NCBI RefSeq assembly: GCF_019343195.1
Contig: NZ_RPHB01000005.1
Location: 372,001 to 436,000 of the forward strand
Reading direction: 5' to 3'
DNA length: 64,000 nt
Source: Arthrospiribacter ruber
Lineage (GTDB): Bacteria > Bacteroidota > Bacteroidia > Cytophagales > Cyclobacteriaceae
Shown one piece after another: positions 50,652 through 60,100 of this stretch. The number at the start of each line of letters is the position of its first letter. The first letter of the stretch is position 1. The translations under genes were made by a program, and so were the position numbers. Below the pieces are notes generated by a model. That model was not told where the DNA came from. It worked only from the letters and a program-made list of their open reading frames with translations, and ran no database searches.

Positions 50652-50816
50652 CTAAAATCCGCTGACAAGACCAATTACCAATGTGATCAAAAAGATCACT
50701 AAAAAAATATAGAACACAAATTTGGCAATCGCTGCAATGCCTTTGGCAATACCGGTAAAACCTAGGATCGCAGCCAATAAGGCGATAACAAGAGCTGTAA
50801 TTACAAATGATAACAT
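50652..50816 (-). CDS. DUF1328 (YtjA-type) small membrane protein
   Basis: 54 residues read directly from the minus strand: [20 protein letters not shown] continues into [19 protein letters not shown]. Two short hydrophobic helices with small residues (about 5-20 and 33-52) around a Gly/Ala turn are the DUF1328 pattern. It is a tiny inner-membrane protein, often stress-induced, without known function. The ATG at 50816 has no good Shine-Dalgarno site. Terminator lies about 20 bases downstream. Confidence 0.85.
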   Translation of the reverse strand: MLSFVITALVIALLAAILGFTGIAKGIAAIAKFVFYIFLVIFLITLVIGLVSGF

Positions 50817-50969
50817 GATGTTTTTGGTTAAGTAGTTAAAGATTTTTTTTAAAAATTAATTCAAGAACATTGTCTTGATATTTGTGCAGAATTGTAGATC
50901 TGTCCAGATTTTCTTTTTCACATTTTCAAATCAATTGCGTATGATTCCTGTTAAAAGAATGGTGATCTT

Positions 50970-51104
50970 TCAACTGCACATTAGAAATAAGCCAATAAAC
51001 AGGCCAAAAATATAAGTAGGCATTCCATCAATTCCCCAAAACCTGTAGTTTTCAGCAATTTCGGAAGGTGGTACAGGGTTTGGTTCTTGTAGATTCCCAG
51101 CCAT
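50970..51104 (-). CDS. Possible 44-residue membrane peptide
   Basis: Minus-strand frame starting MAGNLQEPNPVPPSEIAENY and ending with a hydrophobic segment (about residues 29-43). Composition (Pro-rich head, one hydrophobic C-terminal helix) looks protein-like, and it lies upstream of DUF1328, another mini-protein. A second frame of similar length overlaps it. No homologue is recalled; treat as tentative. Confidence 0.25.
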   Translation of the reverse strand: MAGNLQEPNPVPPSEIAENYRFWGIDGMPTYIFGLFIGLFLMCS

Positions 51105-51129
51105 TCAGATTTAACTTTAAACATATAAT

Positions 51130-52770
51130 ATGAAAGCATCCGATCTTTTTGTCAAAGCCCTGGAAAATGAAGGGGTAGAATATATTTTTGGAGTACCAGG
51201 GGAAGAAAACCTTGACCTCTTACAGTCACTCAAAAAATCCTCCATCAAGCTCATCATCACCCGACATGAGCAAGGAGCTGGCTTCATGGCTGCTACCTAT
51301 GGCAGGCTTACCGGGAAACCAGGAGTCTGCCTCTCTACATTAGGCCCTGGAGCTACCAATTTGGTCACTCCTGCTGCCTATGCACAACTTGGCGGAATGC
51401 CTATGATGATGATCACAGGGCAGAAACCCATCAAAAAAAGTAAGCAGGCAAGGTTTCAAATCATAGATGTCGTGGACATGATGAAGCCTGTCACAAAGTA
51501 CACCAAACAGATCGTTAATTCCAACAACATAGCTTCTCAGGTCAGGGAAGCATTTCGTTTGGCCATAGAAGAAAAACCCGGAGCCGTTCACTTGGAATTT
51601 CCTGAAGATATAGCTCAGGAAGAATGTGAAGATTCCGTTTTTGATGTGGTCGGGCATGTCATTCCCAAGCCTGATAACAAGGCCATTGAAAAGGCAGTGG
51701 AAATGATCAGTCAGGCAAAATTTCCACTTTTGCTTATTGGGGCAGGTGCCAATCGGAAAGTTACATGCGATGCATTGGGGAAGTTCGTGGACAAAACGGG
51801 CATATTCTTCTTCACCACTCAAATGGGTAAAGGGGTCATCGACGAGAGGCATCCTCAATATTTGGGAACTGCAGCACTTTCTTCAAATGATTTTGTACAT
51901 GCGGGAATTGATGCAGCAGACCTGATCATCAATGTAGGTCATGATGTCATCGAAAAACCTCCATTCTTCATGAAAAAGGGAGAAAAAAAGGTGATCCATA
52001 TCAATTTTTCCCCTGCCGAAGTTGATCCGGTATATTTTCCGCAGCTGAATGTTGTCGGAGACATCACCAGCAGTGTACTCAAACTTGGAGAACAAGTAAA
52101 AAAACAAGATTCTTGGGATTTTTCATTCTTCCAAAAAGTAAAGGAGGAAGTTGCCGGACACCTATCCAAGTACTTTCATGATGAAAGGTTTCCCATGTTG
52201 CCTCAGAGGTTGGTCAATTTACTAAGAAACAGCCTTGCCTCAGAAGACATCATTACTTTGGACAATGGCATATATAAACTTTGGTTTGCCCGAAACTACA
52301 CCTGTCATCAACCCAATACCCTCCTTTTGGACAATGCACTCGCTTCCATGGGAGCAGGACTTCCTTCTGCCATGATGGCCAAAGTGCTCCATCCTAACAA
52401 AAACGTGGTATCGGTATGTGGGGACGGGGGATTTATGATGAATTCCCAAGAAGTAGAAACTGCAGTACGCTTAGGGCTTCATCTTACCGTAATTATCCTC
52501 AATGATGAAGCCTATGGCATGATCAAATGGAAACAGGAAGATATGGGATTTGATGATTTCGGTTTGGATTACAAAAACCCGGATTTTGTAAAATATGCCG
52601 AAAGCTATGGTGCAAAAGGGCACAGGCCTTCGAGTGATGCTGATTTTCAGAAAATACTGGATCATTGTCTGAATACCCCGGCAGTACACCTGATAGATCT
52701 GCCTGTAGATTACTCCTTAAACCACCCCATTTTAAACGTAATGTTAAAAGAAAAAGCAGAGAAATTATGA
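51130..52770 (+). CDS. ThDP-dependent enzyme, acetolactate synthase large-subunit-like (possible 2-keto acid decarboxylase)
   Basis: 546 residues. N-terminal ThDP-activating Glu in IITRHEQGAGFMAATYGRLT, central FAD/nucleotide-like domain, and the C-terminal binding motif VCGDGGFMMNSQEVETAVRL followed by LNDEAYGMIKWKQ. No small regulatory-subunit gene is nearby, as in catabolic AlsS-type enzymes. Product may be acetolactate, or it may act as a decarboxylase feeding the coupled aldehyde dehydrogenase (ATGA overlap). A weak promoter, TTG (51087-51089), 22 bp, TAACTTTA (51112-51119), precedes it. Confidence 0.85.
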   Translation: MKASDLFVKALENEGVEYIFGVPGEENLDLLQSLKKSSIKLIITRHEQGAGFMAATYGRLTGKPGVCLSTLGPGATNLVTPAAYAQLGGMPMMMITGQKPIKKSKQARFQIIDVVDMMKPVTKYTKQIVNSNNIASQVREAFRLAIEEKPGAVHLEFPEDIAQEECEDSVFDVVGHVIPKPDNKAIEKAVEMISQAKFPLLLIGAGANRKVTCDALGKFVDKTGIFFFTTQMGKGVIDERHPQYLGTAALSSNDFVHAGIDAADLIINVGHDVIEKPPFFMKKGEKKVIHINFSPAEVDPVYFPQLNVVGDITSSVLKLGEQVKKQDSWDFSFFQKVKEEVAGHLSKYFHDERFPMLPQRLVNLLRNSLASEDIITLDNGIYKLWFARNYTCHQPNTLLLDNALASMGAGLPSAMMAKVLHPNKNVVSVCGDGGFMMNSQEVETAVRLGLHLTVIILNDEAYGMIKWKQEDMGFDDFGLDYKNPDFVKYAESYGAKGHRPSSDADFQKILDHCLNTPAVHLIDLPVDYSLNHPILNVMLKEKAEKL

Positions 52771-54167
52771 GCAATAACAAAACACTGAAAGTTTACTCAC
52801 CATATGACAACAGCCTGATCAAAGAACTTCCGCTCATGGATAAAAATGAGCTTGAAGAGGCATTGAAAACTGCCTATGATTTGTTCCTGGATCAATCAAA
52901 CTGGATCCTTGCCCATGAAAGGATATCTCTGCTGGAGAAAGTGAGGAAAATCATGGAAGGAAAAGTGGAAGAACTCACAAAAATAGCAGCCGAAGAAGGG
53001 GGTAAGCCTTATCAGGATTCCAAAGTTGAGGTACTCAGAGCCATCAACGGAGTCAAGATCGCTACTGAAGAAATTGCTAGACTTACAGGTGAGCAGATTC
53101 CTATGGGTTTGACTGCTTCTACAACCAACAGACTTGCATTTACTACAAGAGAACCCATTGGAGTGGTAGCCTCCCTTTCGGCATTCAATCACCCCCTCAA
53201 CCTGATCGTACATCAAACAGTGACTGCATTTGCAGCCGGATGTCCGGTAATTGTCAAGCCTGCGTCAGCCACTCCCCTTTCCTGTAAAGCCTTTATAGAA
53301 ATACTTAAAGAAGCAGGTGTACCTAAAGGTTGGGTGCAAATGGTCTTGATAGAAAATGACCTTGCTGAAAAGCTGGCCACTGATAAGCGTGTAAATTACC
53401 TGTCGTTTATAGGATCCGAAAAAGTAGGGTGGTCTTTGAAATCCAAATTAGCTCCCGGCACCCGATGTGCATTGGAACATGGGGGAACAGCACCGGTAAT
53501 CGTCGAAGCTGATGCAGACCTAGAAGATATGATTCCCGGATTGGTCAAAGGGGGATTTTACCATGCTGGCCAGGTTTGTGTGTCGGTTCAAAAGATTTTT
53601 GTGCATGAGTCAATAGCCAGAAAAGTAGCAGATGAAATGGCCAAACAAGCCAAAGACCTAAAAGTAGGAGATCCTCTTGATGAAGAAACCGAAGTAGGTC
53701 CTTTGATCAGGACAGAAGAAGTGGACAGGGTTGAAAAATGGGTGAAAGAAGCCGAAAAAGAAGGTGCAGATATCCTATGTGGTGGAAAAAGAATTTCCCA
53801 ATCCTGCTATGAGCCTACTATACTTTGGAACCCAGACCAAAATAGCAAAGTATCCAAAGAAGAAATATTCGGCCCTGTAGTATGTATCTATAGCTATAAA
53901 GAAAGGCAAGAAGCTGTGCGCTTGGCCAATAGCCTCGAATACCATTTTCAAGCGGCGGTTTTCACCAAAAACGTAGACACCGCACTGGATACTGTTCAAA
54001 AGTTGAACGCTACTGCCATCATGGTGAATGACCACACTGCTTTTAGGGCAGATTGGATGCCATTTGGCGGGAGAGATGCTTCTGGCGAGGGACTTGGCGG
54101 TATCCCCTATTCTATGCATGAAATGACCCGTGTGAAGTTAATGGTGTTTAAAAGTAAATTTTTGTAA
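52767..54167 (+). CDS. NAD(P)-dependent aldehyde dehydrogenase
   Basis: Start chosen at MSNNKTLKVYSPYDNSLIKE (52767), which overlaps the ThDP-enzyme stop in ATGA; 466 residues, standard ALDH length. Motifs: SAFNHPLNLIVHQTVTAFAA (cofactor/loop), VKPASATPLS, SFIGSEKVGW, CALEHGGTAP (general base Glu), GQVCVSVQKIF (catalytic Cys271) and EEIFGPVVCIY. The FYHAGQVCVSVQ region resembles lactaldehyde/phenylacetaldehyde-type dehydrogenases. It would oxidise the aldehyde formed by the upstream ThDP enzyme, if that acts as a decarboxylase; this link is inference. A terminator follows. Confidence 0.92.
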   Translation: MSNNKTLKVYSPYDNSLIKELPLMDKNELEEALKTAYDLFLDQSNWILAHERISLLEKVRKIMEGKVEELTKIAAEEGGKPYQDSKVEVLRAINGVKIATEEIARLTGEQIPMGLTASTTNRLAFTTREPIGVVASLSAFNHPLNLIVHQTVTAFAAGCPVIVKPASATPLSCKAFIEILKEAGVPKGWVQMVLIENDLAEKLATDKRVNYLSFIGSEKVGWSLKSKLAPGTRCALEHGGTAPVIVEADADLEDMIPGLVKGGFYHAGQVCVSVQKIFVHESIARKVADEMAKQAKDLKVGDPLDEETEVGPLIRTEEVDRVEKWVKEAEKEGADILCGGKRISQSCYEPTILWNPDQNSKVSKEEIFGPVVCIYSYKERQEAVRLANSLEYHFQAAVFTKNVDTALDTVQKLNATAIMVNDHTAFRADWMPFGGRDASGEGLGGIPYSMHEMTRVKLMVFKSKFL

Positions 54168-54174
54168 ATTGGAG

Positions 54175-54206
54175 ACAGGTCTTGCCCAAAAGGCAGGACC
54201 TGTTTC
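54175..54206 (+). terminator. Terminator after the aldehyde dehydrogenase gene
   Basis: Stem ACAGGTCTTGCC / GGCAGGACCTGT (54175-54186 with 54192-54203), one G-T pair, short loop, then T residues. Starts eight bases past the stop. Confidence 0.75.
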
Positions 54207-54224
54207 TATTAAATATATAACCAC

Positions 54225-54650
54225 ATGAAAAAGAAAGAATATAGCAACGGTGAAGTAACGGTGATATGGCAGCCTGAGAAATGCATTCATTCAGGTATTT
54301 GTGTTAAAGGACTTCCTAAAGTCTTTAAACCTGAAGAAAAACCATGGATCAACATTCAAGGAGCTAGTACCGAAGACCTTGTACATCAGGTGAAGCAATG
54401 TCCATCAGGAGCATTAGGGTTATATATGGAGGAGGGTGAGGAAAAACCTGCAACCCGGCAAGAACCATCGTCCCAAACCTGTGAGGTCATGCCTAATGGT
54501 CCATTGATGGTGTATGGCAATATAGAGGTCAAGCTCTCCAATGGAGAAGTAGAGAAGAAATTTAAGACCACTGCTTTTTGTAGATGTGGAAGCTCCAAAA
54601 CAAAGCCTTATTGTGATGGAACACATAAAAATATTGAGTTCAAAGATTAG
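54225..54650 (+). CDS. Double iron-sulfur protein (4Fe-4S-like domain plus CDGSH domain)
   Basis: 141 residues in two parts. Residues about 8-65 form a YjdI-type (Fer4_19) cluster domain with EKCIHSGICVKGLPKVF and VKQCPSGALGLY. Residues about 88-138 form a CDGSH-type domain with FCRCGSSKTKPYCDGTHKN, keeping the C-x-C-x-x-S/C and Cys/His ligands. The combined architecture is found in various bacteria; iron-sulfur transfer or redox sensing is assumed. It is separated from ALDH by a terminator, so it may have its own promoter. No partner in sight. Confidence 0.9.
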   Translation: MKKKEYSNGEVTVIWQPEKCIHSGICVKGLPKVFKPEEKPWINIQGASTEDLVHQVKQCPSGALGLYMEEGEEKPATRQEPSSQTCEVMPNGPLMVYGNIEVKLSNGEVEKKFKTTAFCRCGSSKTKPYCDGTHKNIEFKD

Positions 54651-54684
54651 TATAGCCCCCTCATCTTAACCTTTGATACCAAAA

Positions 54685-54718
54685 AACTGCCCTAGTAGAT
54701 TTTTTAAAGGCAGGTTTT
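54685..54718 (+). terminator. Possible terminator after the iron-sulfur gene
   Basis: AAACTGCC (54685-54692) with GGCAGGTTTT (54709-54718), one mismatch and a 16-base loop, then T-rich sequence. Moderate only. Confidence 0.4.
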
Positions 54719-54742
54719 CATTCTTTTTCTTTATTTTTCTCC

Positions 54743-56413
54743 ATGAGAAAATTTGGATGGGTGCTGCTATTGGCAGGTTTTTGTTTGGGCTTTTTGGTAG
54801 CCCAATCTGGAAACACTTTTAAAAGAGCGGATGTGCGGGCAGCACTTCGTTTGATTCAGGTCGAATTTAATAGAGATGAGATTGACACCATGATGGATTA
54901 CCTCCGTGGCAACCTGAAAGGCTATGAGAAAATGAGGGAATTTCCATTGGAAAATCACATAGACCCTGCAATGGCATTTGATCCCTTCCCAGTGGATTAT
55001 ATTTTTCCAACACAAACATCGGTTTTGGATTGGAAGTTGCCCGTGCAGGTAAATTTGCCCGAAAACCAGGAGGACATTGCTTATTTATCGATTCCTGAAC
55101 TGGCTTATTTGATCAAAAATAAAAAAATCAGTTCCAGGCAACTGACAGAAATCTATCTGGATAGGATTAAGAAGTACGATCCCCAACTTTTATCTTTTAT
55201 CACCTTGACAGAAGAATTGGCACTTGCCCAGGCTGATCAGGCTGATGAGGATATTGCATCTGGAAAATATAGAGGAATTCTTCATGGCATCCCATATGGA
55301 GTCAAAGATCTCGCTTCAGTTCCCGGATATCCCACTACTTGGGGAGCCGCTCCATACAAAAATCAGGTAATTGACCAAAAAGCCAGCATTATCCAAAAAC
55401 TGGAGGACCAAGGCGCAATACTTTTGGGAAAGCTGGTTACGGGAAGTTTGGCAAGAGGCGATGTATGGTTTGGTGGGCAAACCAAAAACCCTTGGGACCT
55501 AAGTCAAGGTGCAACAGGTTCTTCTGCTGGTTCTGGAAGCGCTGTTTCAGCTGGATTGGCAGCATTTGCAATTGGAACAGAAACCTTAGGTTCTATTATT
55601 TCACCATCTACAAGGACGGGCGTTACAGGTCTTAGACCGACCTATGGAACCGTAAGTAGACATGGCTTTATGGTCCTCTCCTGGAGTATGGATAAGGTAG
55701 GGCCCATCTGTAGAAGCGTTGAAGATTGCGCAATTGTCTATGACCACATCAGAGGACAGGACCGAAAAGACAGAAGCTCCAAACCAAGTTCATTTGAATA
55801 CAACTTACATCCTGATATTCAGAAACTTAAAATAGCTCAATTAAAATTCAATTCATCATCACTAAACCCTACTCAAGAAGCTGCCTATTTGAAGACCCTA
55901 GATGAATTCAAAGCCCTTAACCTGGAAATCCAACCCATAGAGCTCCCTACTGATTACCCTTTCGAAGCTTTTGACATTATCCTTAGGGCAGAGTCAGGAG
56001 CCTTTTTTGATGCTCTTGTCCGTGAAGGTGGCCATAGGGACCTCGTGGAACAAGACGAGAGCTCTAGGGCAAATTCACTCAGACAATCCAGATTGATTCC
56101 TGCGGTAGAGTACCTGCAGGCAAACCGGTACAGAAGAAAGCTGATTGATGAAATCCATGCCTTGTTTAAGGAATACGATGTGATTCTCTCATCCACTTAT
56201 GGGGGCAGACAAATGCTCATCACCAACCTTACAGGCCATCCGGCCTTGAGCATTCCAAATGGATTTGATGATCAGGGCCGGCCTACCAGCATCACCTTGA
56301 TTGGCAATTATTTTGAAGAAGCAAAAATATTGCACCTTGCAAATGCCTACCAAAAGCAGTTTGACTATCATAAAAAGAGACCAAGTGCCTACAAAGAGTC
56401 TTCAGCGAAATGA
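54743..56413 (+). CDS. Secreted amidase-signature family protein
   Basis: 556 residues with a signal peptide (about 1-20, cleavage near FLVAQS). A 110-residue N-terminal region precedes the amidase-signature core. Catalytic triad candidates: Lys188 in GIPYGVKDL, cis-Ser 260/261 in GATGSSAGSGSA and nucleophile Ser284 in TETLGSIISPS. The usual GGSSGG is changed to TGSSAGSG, keeping both serines. It hydrolyses an amide or ester outside the cytoplasm; substrate unknown. The C-terminus (NLTGHPALSIPNGFDDQGRP) is typical of the family. Monocistronic. Confidence 0.92.
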   Translation: MRKFGWVLLLAGFCLGFLVAQSGNTFKRADVRAALRLIQVEFNRDEIDTMMDYLRGNLKGYEKMREFPLENHIDPAMAFDPFPVDYIFPTQTSVLDWKLPVQVNLPENQEDIAYLSIPELAYLIKNKKISSRQLTEIYLDRIKKYDPQLLSFITLTEELALAQADQADEDIASGKYRGILHGIPYGVKDLASVPGYPTTWGAAPYKNQVIDQKASIIQKLEDQGAILLGKLVTGSLARGDVWFGGQTKNPWDLSQGATGSSAGSGSAVSAGLAAFAIGTETLGSIISPSTRTGVTGLRPTYGTVSRHGFMVLSWSMDKVGPICRSVEDCAIVYDHIRGQDRKDRSSKPSSFEYNLHPDIQKLKIAQLKFNSSSLNPTQEAAYLKTLDEFKALNLEIQPIELPTDYPFEAFDIILRAESGAFFDALVREGGHRDLVEQDESSRANSLRQSRLIPAVEYLQANRYRRKLIDEIHALFKEYDVILSSTYGGRQMLITNLTGHPALSIPNGFDDQGRPTSITLIGNYFEEAKILHLANAYQKQFDYHKKRPSAYKESSAK

Positions 56414-56462
56414 TTCCGATACACTTTGTATCTTTAACCTGTAAATTTGAAAAAAAGGAACT

Positions 56463-57032
56463 ATGAAAAAAGAAGCATCAGCATGGAATGAAGAAATAGC
56501 ATATTTGAACAGAATTATGCAAAATTCCGGACTTGAACACAGTATCAAATGGGGCATAGATGTGTATACTCATGAAGGCAGCAATGTGGTCGGGATCTGT
56601 GGGTTCAAAAATTACGTCGGGATCTGGTTTTACAACGGAGTCTTTATGTCAGACCCGGCCGGCAAATTTATCAATGCCCAAGAAAACAAAACCAAAGCGT
56701 TGAGGCAGTGGAGATTTGCCAACATGCAAGAGATTGATGAAAGCCTGATTCTAGCCTACATCAAAGAGGCCATCCAAAACGAAAAAGAAGGGAAAAAATG
56801 GATCCCCGAAAAAATCACTGACCTGGAAATTAACGGACTATTGGCAGAAGAAATCGAAAAAGATAAAAATTTCAAGGACTCTTTTGAAAAACTCAGTCTT
56901 TCCAAACAAAAAGAATACCTCGAACATGTCAATGGTGCTAAAAAGGAAGTCACCCAAAAAGCACGACTGGAAAAAGTAAAACCTTTGATTCTTGAAGGAA
57001 AGGGGCTCAATGACAAGTATCTCAAGAAATAA
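56463..57032 (+). CDS. DUF1801/YdeI (OmdA-type) protein
   Basis: 189 residues. N-terminal part (about 5-115) has the DUF1801 pattern (IKWGIDVYTHEGSNVVGICG, GIWFYNGVFMSDP, LRQWRFANMQEID). C-terminal part (about 125-189) shows the YdeI/OmdA-like helices (LSLSKQKEYLEHVNGAKKEV, RLEKVKPLILEG). YdeI is tied to resistance to cationic peptides in some bacteria, but the mechanism is unclear. No signal peptide. Single gene. Confidence 0.82.
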   Translation: MKKEASAWNEEIAYLNRIMQNSGLEHSIKWGIDVYTHEGSNVVGICGFKNYVGIWFYNGVFMSDPAGKFINAQENKTKALRQWRFANMQEIDESLILAYIKEAIQNEKEGKKWIPEKITDLEINGLLAEEIEKDKNFKDSFEKLSLSKQKEYLEHVNGAKKEVTQKARLEKVKPLILEGKGLNDKYLKK

Positions 57033-57140
57033 AGTTGAAGTAAACGACAATAAATCAAAAATGAATGTTCATTTTCTATAAATAACCATTTGATTTGATA
57101 ATTTAGCCATCTACTAAGCTGTACCCAAAATACCTTCGAG

Positions 57141-60100
57141 ATGGCAAGATGGAGTCAAGACACTTCCTTTATTACGTTCATTCACTATTCTAAGGGAAGG
57201 CTTTCGGATTTGATTGATTTGGTTGTTTCCCTCAAAAAGTGTAAAAACCAATACTTTTTTTTAAATCAGCCTATATCCTCAAGCGAACAAACTAACCTTT
57301 CCAAAAATCTAGGAGATGCAGGTGAATTGGATTTTCAGCCCTTCAATCATGATTCTATTCCAAAAAAAGGCACGGTCTATTACAGTTTAAAATCAACTTC
57401 AGACTCTCCACATTTAACACTTCCTTCAGAGAAATTTATCCATGAAGTAGAAAAAAACCAAATATTAAAAAATATCAAAATTCTGGCTGTAGTACTCAGG
57501 GGCCATACCAAAAAGTTAATTCCCAAACTTTCATTTCTTAAAACCAAAAACGCATATATTTTAGCTGAAGAGGCAGGGGAAGAGGCTTTTGAAGACAACC
57601 TATCGATCCAAACAGATCTTGCAGATGCTATTCTGGAAAGGAGTGAAATCAGCAACCACCTTAAAAAGATCTTTCAAGGGAAATTCAAAACCCCCATTTT
57701 CAGTAAACTTGACTCCAATTTTACCCAAGAATTGATTGACAATTTACAAGGCGTGTTTTTTGTCTTTGACCAAAATGGCAAAATGCTTCTTTGGAACAAA
57801 AAAGTCAACGAAGTCACCGGGAATTCTGATGAGGAAATAGCCGTAATGGATGCCACTTCCTGCTTTCCGGAGAATGAAAGAAAGAAAGTCACTTCTGAAA
57901 TACAGATAGCCTTATTACATGGACAATCCAGCCTTGAGGCCAATATTCTTCATAAAAACGGCACACTCAAACCTCATTTTTTCAAGGCTTCATTTATACA
58001 TTTTCAAAACCAACCCTGCCTGTATGGGGTAGGTGTGGACCTTACAGAGCAAAAGCAAAATCTTTTTGAGATCAGCATGATGCTCAACAATACGGATGAG
58101 GCATTCTTATTGATAGACAGATCTTTAAAAATCATTTCTTCTAATAAAAGATTCCAGGAACAGTACCGTGAGTTTTTTGGTAAAAATGTGGTGAAGTTTG
58201 ATTCTATCCTCAATTACACCAATCCTGCAAAAAGAACCCAACTGGCAGAGATGTACCATCAAGTCCTTGAGGGGGAAACCTTTGTTACAGAAACACAGGT
58301 CACCAATAAACAAGGTAAATCCTTGATTTATGAATTCACACACAAACCCGCCAAAAATGAAATTGGAGATATTTTAGGGATTTTTCTTTCTGCAAAGGAT
58401 GTAACCTTCGAAAGAAAAGCCAAAAGACAGATCCAAGAAAGTGAAAAAAAATTTAAGACCTTGGTTCAGGAGGGGTCTGACCTGATTGCTGTAGTGGACT
58501 TTGAAGGCAAATACAAGTTTATCAGTCCCAACCATGAGACTTATTTGGGTTTTACAACTGAGGAGATGGTTGAACTCACGGCCTTTGATCTGATTCACCC
58601 TGATGATATCACTAGGGTAAAGTCAAAATTTCAAATTCTCAGCCAAACAAAAAGAGTAACCTCTCATCCTTATAGGGTCAAACATAAGGCATTCGGATAC
58701 AGATGGATTCAAAGTACTGCCACCAATTTGTTTGAAGATCCTAATATAGGAGGGATTTTGGTCAACAGCACAGACATCACAGATCTGGTGTTTACCCAAA
58801 AAGAACTTGAAAAAAGCAATGAGCTATTTCATTTTATACAGAAAGCCACGAAAGAAGCCATATTTGACTGGGATATCATCAACGATGATTTTACTTGGGG
58901 CGAGGGATTTGAGAAATTATTCGGTCATGATTATAAAAACCGTGTCTTTAGGATTGCTGATTGGTTGGCACTGATTCACCCTGCTGATGCCAATAAAGAA
59001 GAGGCCAGGTGGAATGCATTCATGGAACGATCAGACCAAGTGCAATGGACCAATGAGTTTAGATTTTTGGATAGCAAAGGCACCTATCAATTTGTAGAGG
59101 AAGTAGCCTATCTTGTCCGGGATAAAGAGGGCAATCCAATTAGGATGATTGGATCTCTGAGAGAGCAATCCCATAAAAAAGTGGCATTGATCAAGAATAA
59201 TTTTTTAGCAGAAATAGGGCAGTTTTTCAAAGATGGGTATAAAACCAAGTCAATTCTCGAAAAAGTATTGAATTACATAGTTGAAATGAGCGAGTCTACT
59301 CTGGGTGAAATCTGGTTGGTAAACCATTCCAGAGAGAGCATCAAGCTCTTTACATTCTATGACGGCAATGATTCCCTGAAGAGTTTTTATCATCAGACAG
59401 GAACCAAACTTGAATTTTCTTCCGGTGAGGGGTTACCTGGACTAGTATGGCAAAATAAATGTAATTACAAGTGGCAAGTTAAGTCTGGCACTACCGAATT
59501 CAAAAGAATTGATGCGCTGAAAGTGCTGAAAGTGACCCAGATTACCAGTATTCCTTTGTTCAATAATAATGAAATAATAGGCGTCATATTACTGGGAAAT
59601 AAAAATAAGGCCAGCCAGGAATTTTACTATCAGGTATATTTCAGTCATCTTGAATATTACTTGGGTGCAGAGATAATAAGAAAACAACAACAGGAGGAAT
59701 TGACGGAATTTTTCATCAATTCTCCTGATATACTGGCTATAGCAGATTCCAGTGGGTATTTCAGAAAGGTTAACCCTTCGTTTTGTAAGCTTTTGGGTTT
59801 TTCAGATAAAGAACTTACAGAAAAACCATTTGTCGATTTTTTGCATCCGGATGACCTGAATACTACCAATAAGGAATACAGGGAAACCATTTCTGGACTG
59901 AGACAAGCAGACAATTTTGTCAACAGGTACCGGACCTTCAAAGGTGACTACAAATGGATTTCCTGGAAATCTTCAAAATTGTTTGGAGATGATGGTGTAG
60001 CCTATGCTTTTGGGAGAGATGTCACTGATAGGGTTAAGTTGAACTTACTACTTGAAGACAGCAACCGATTGGCCAAGCTTGGTAGTTGGGAAGTAGACCT

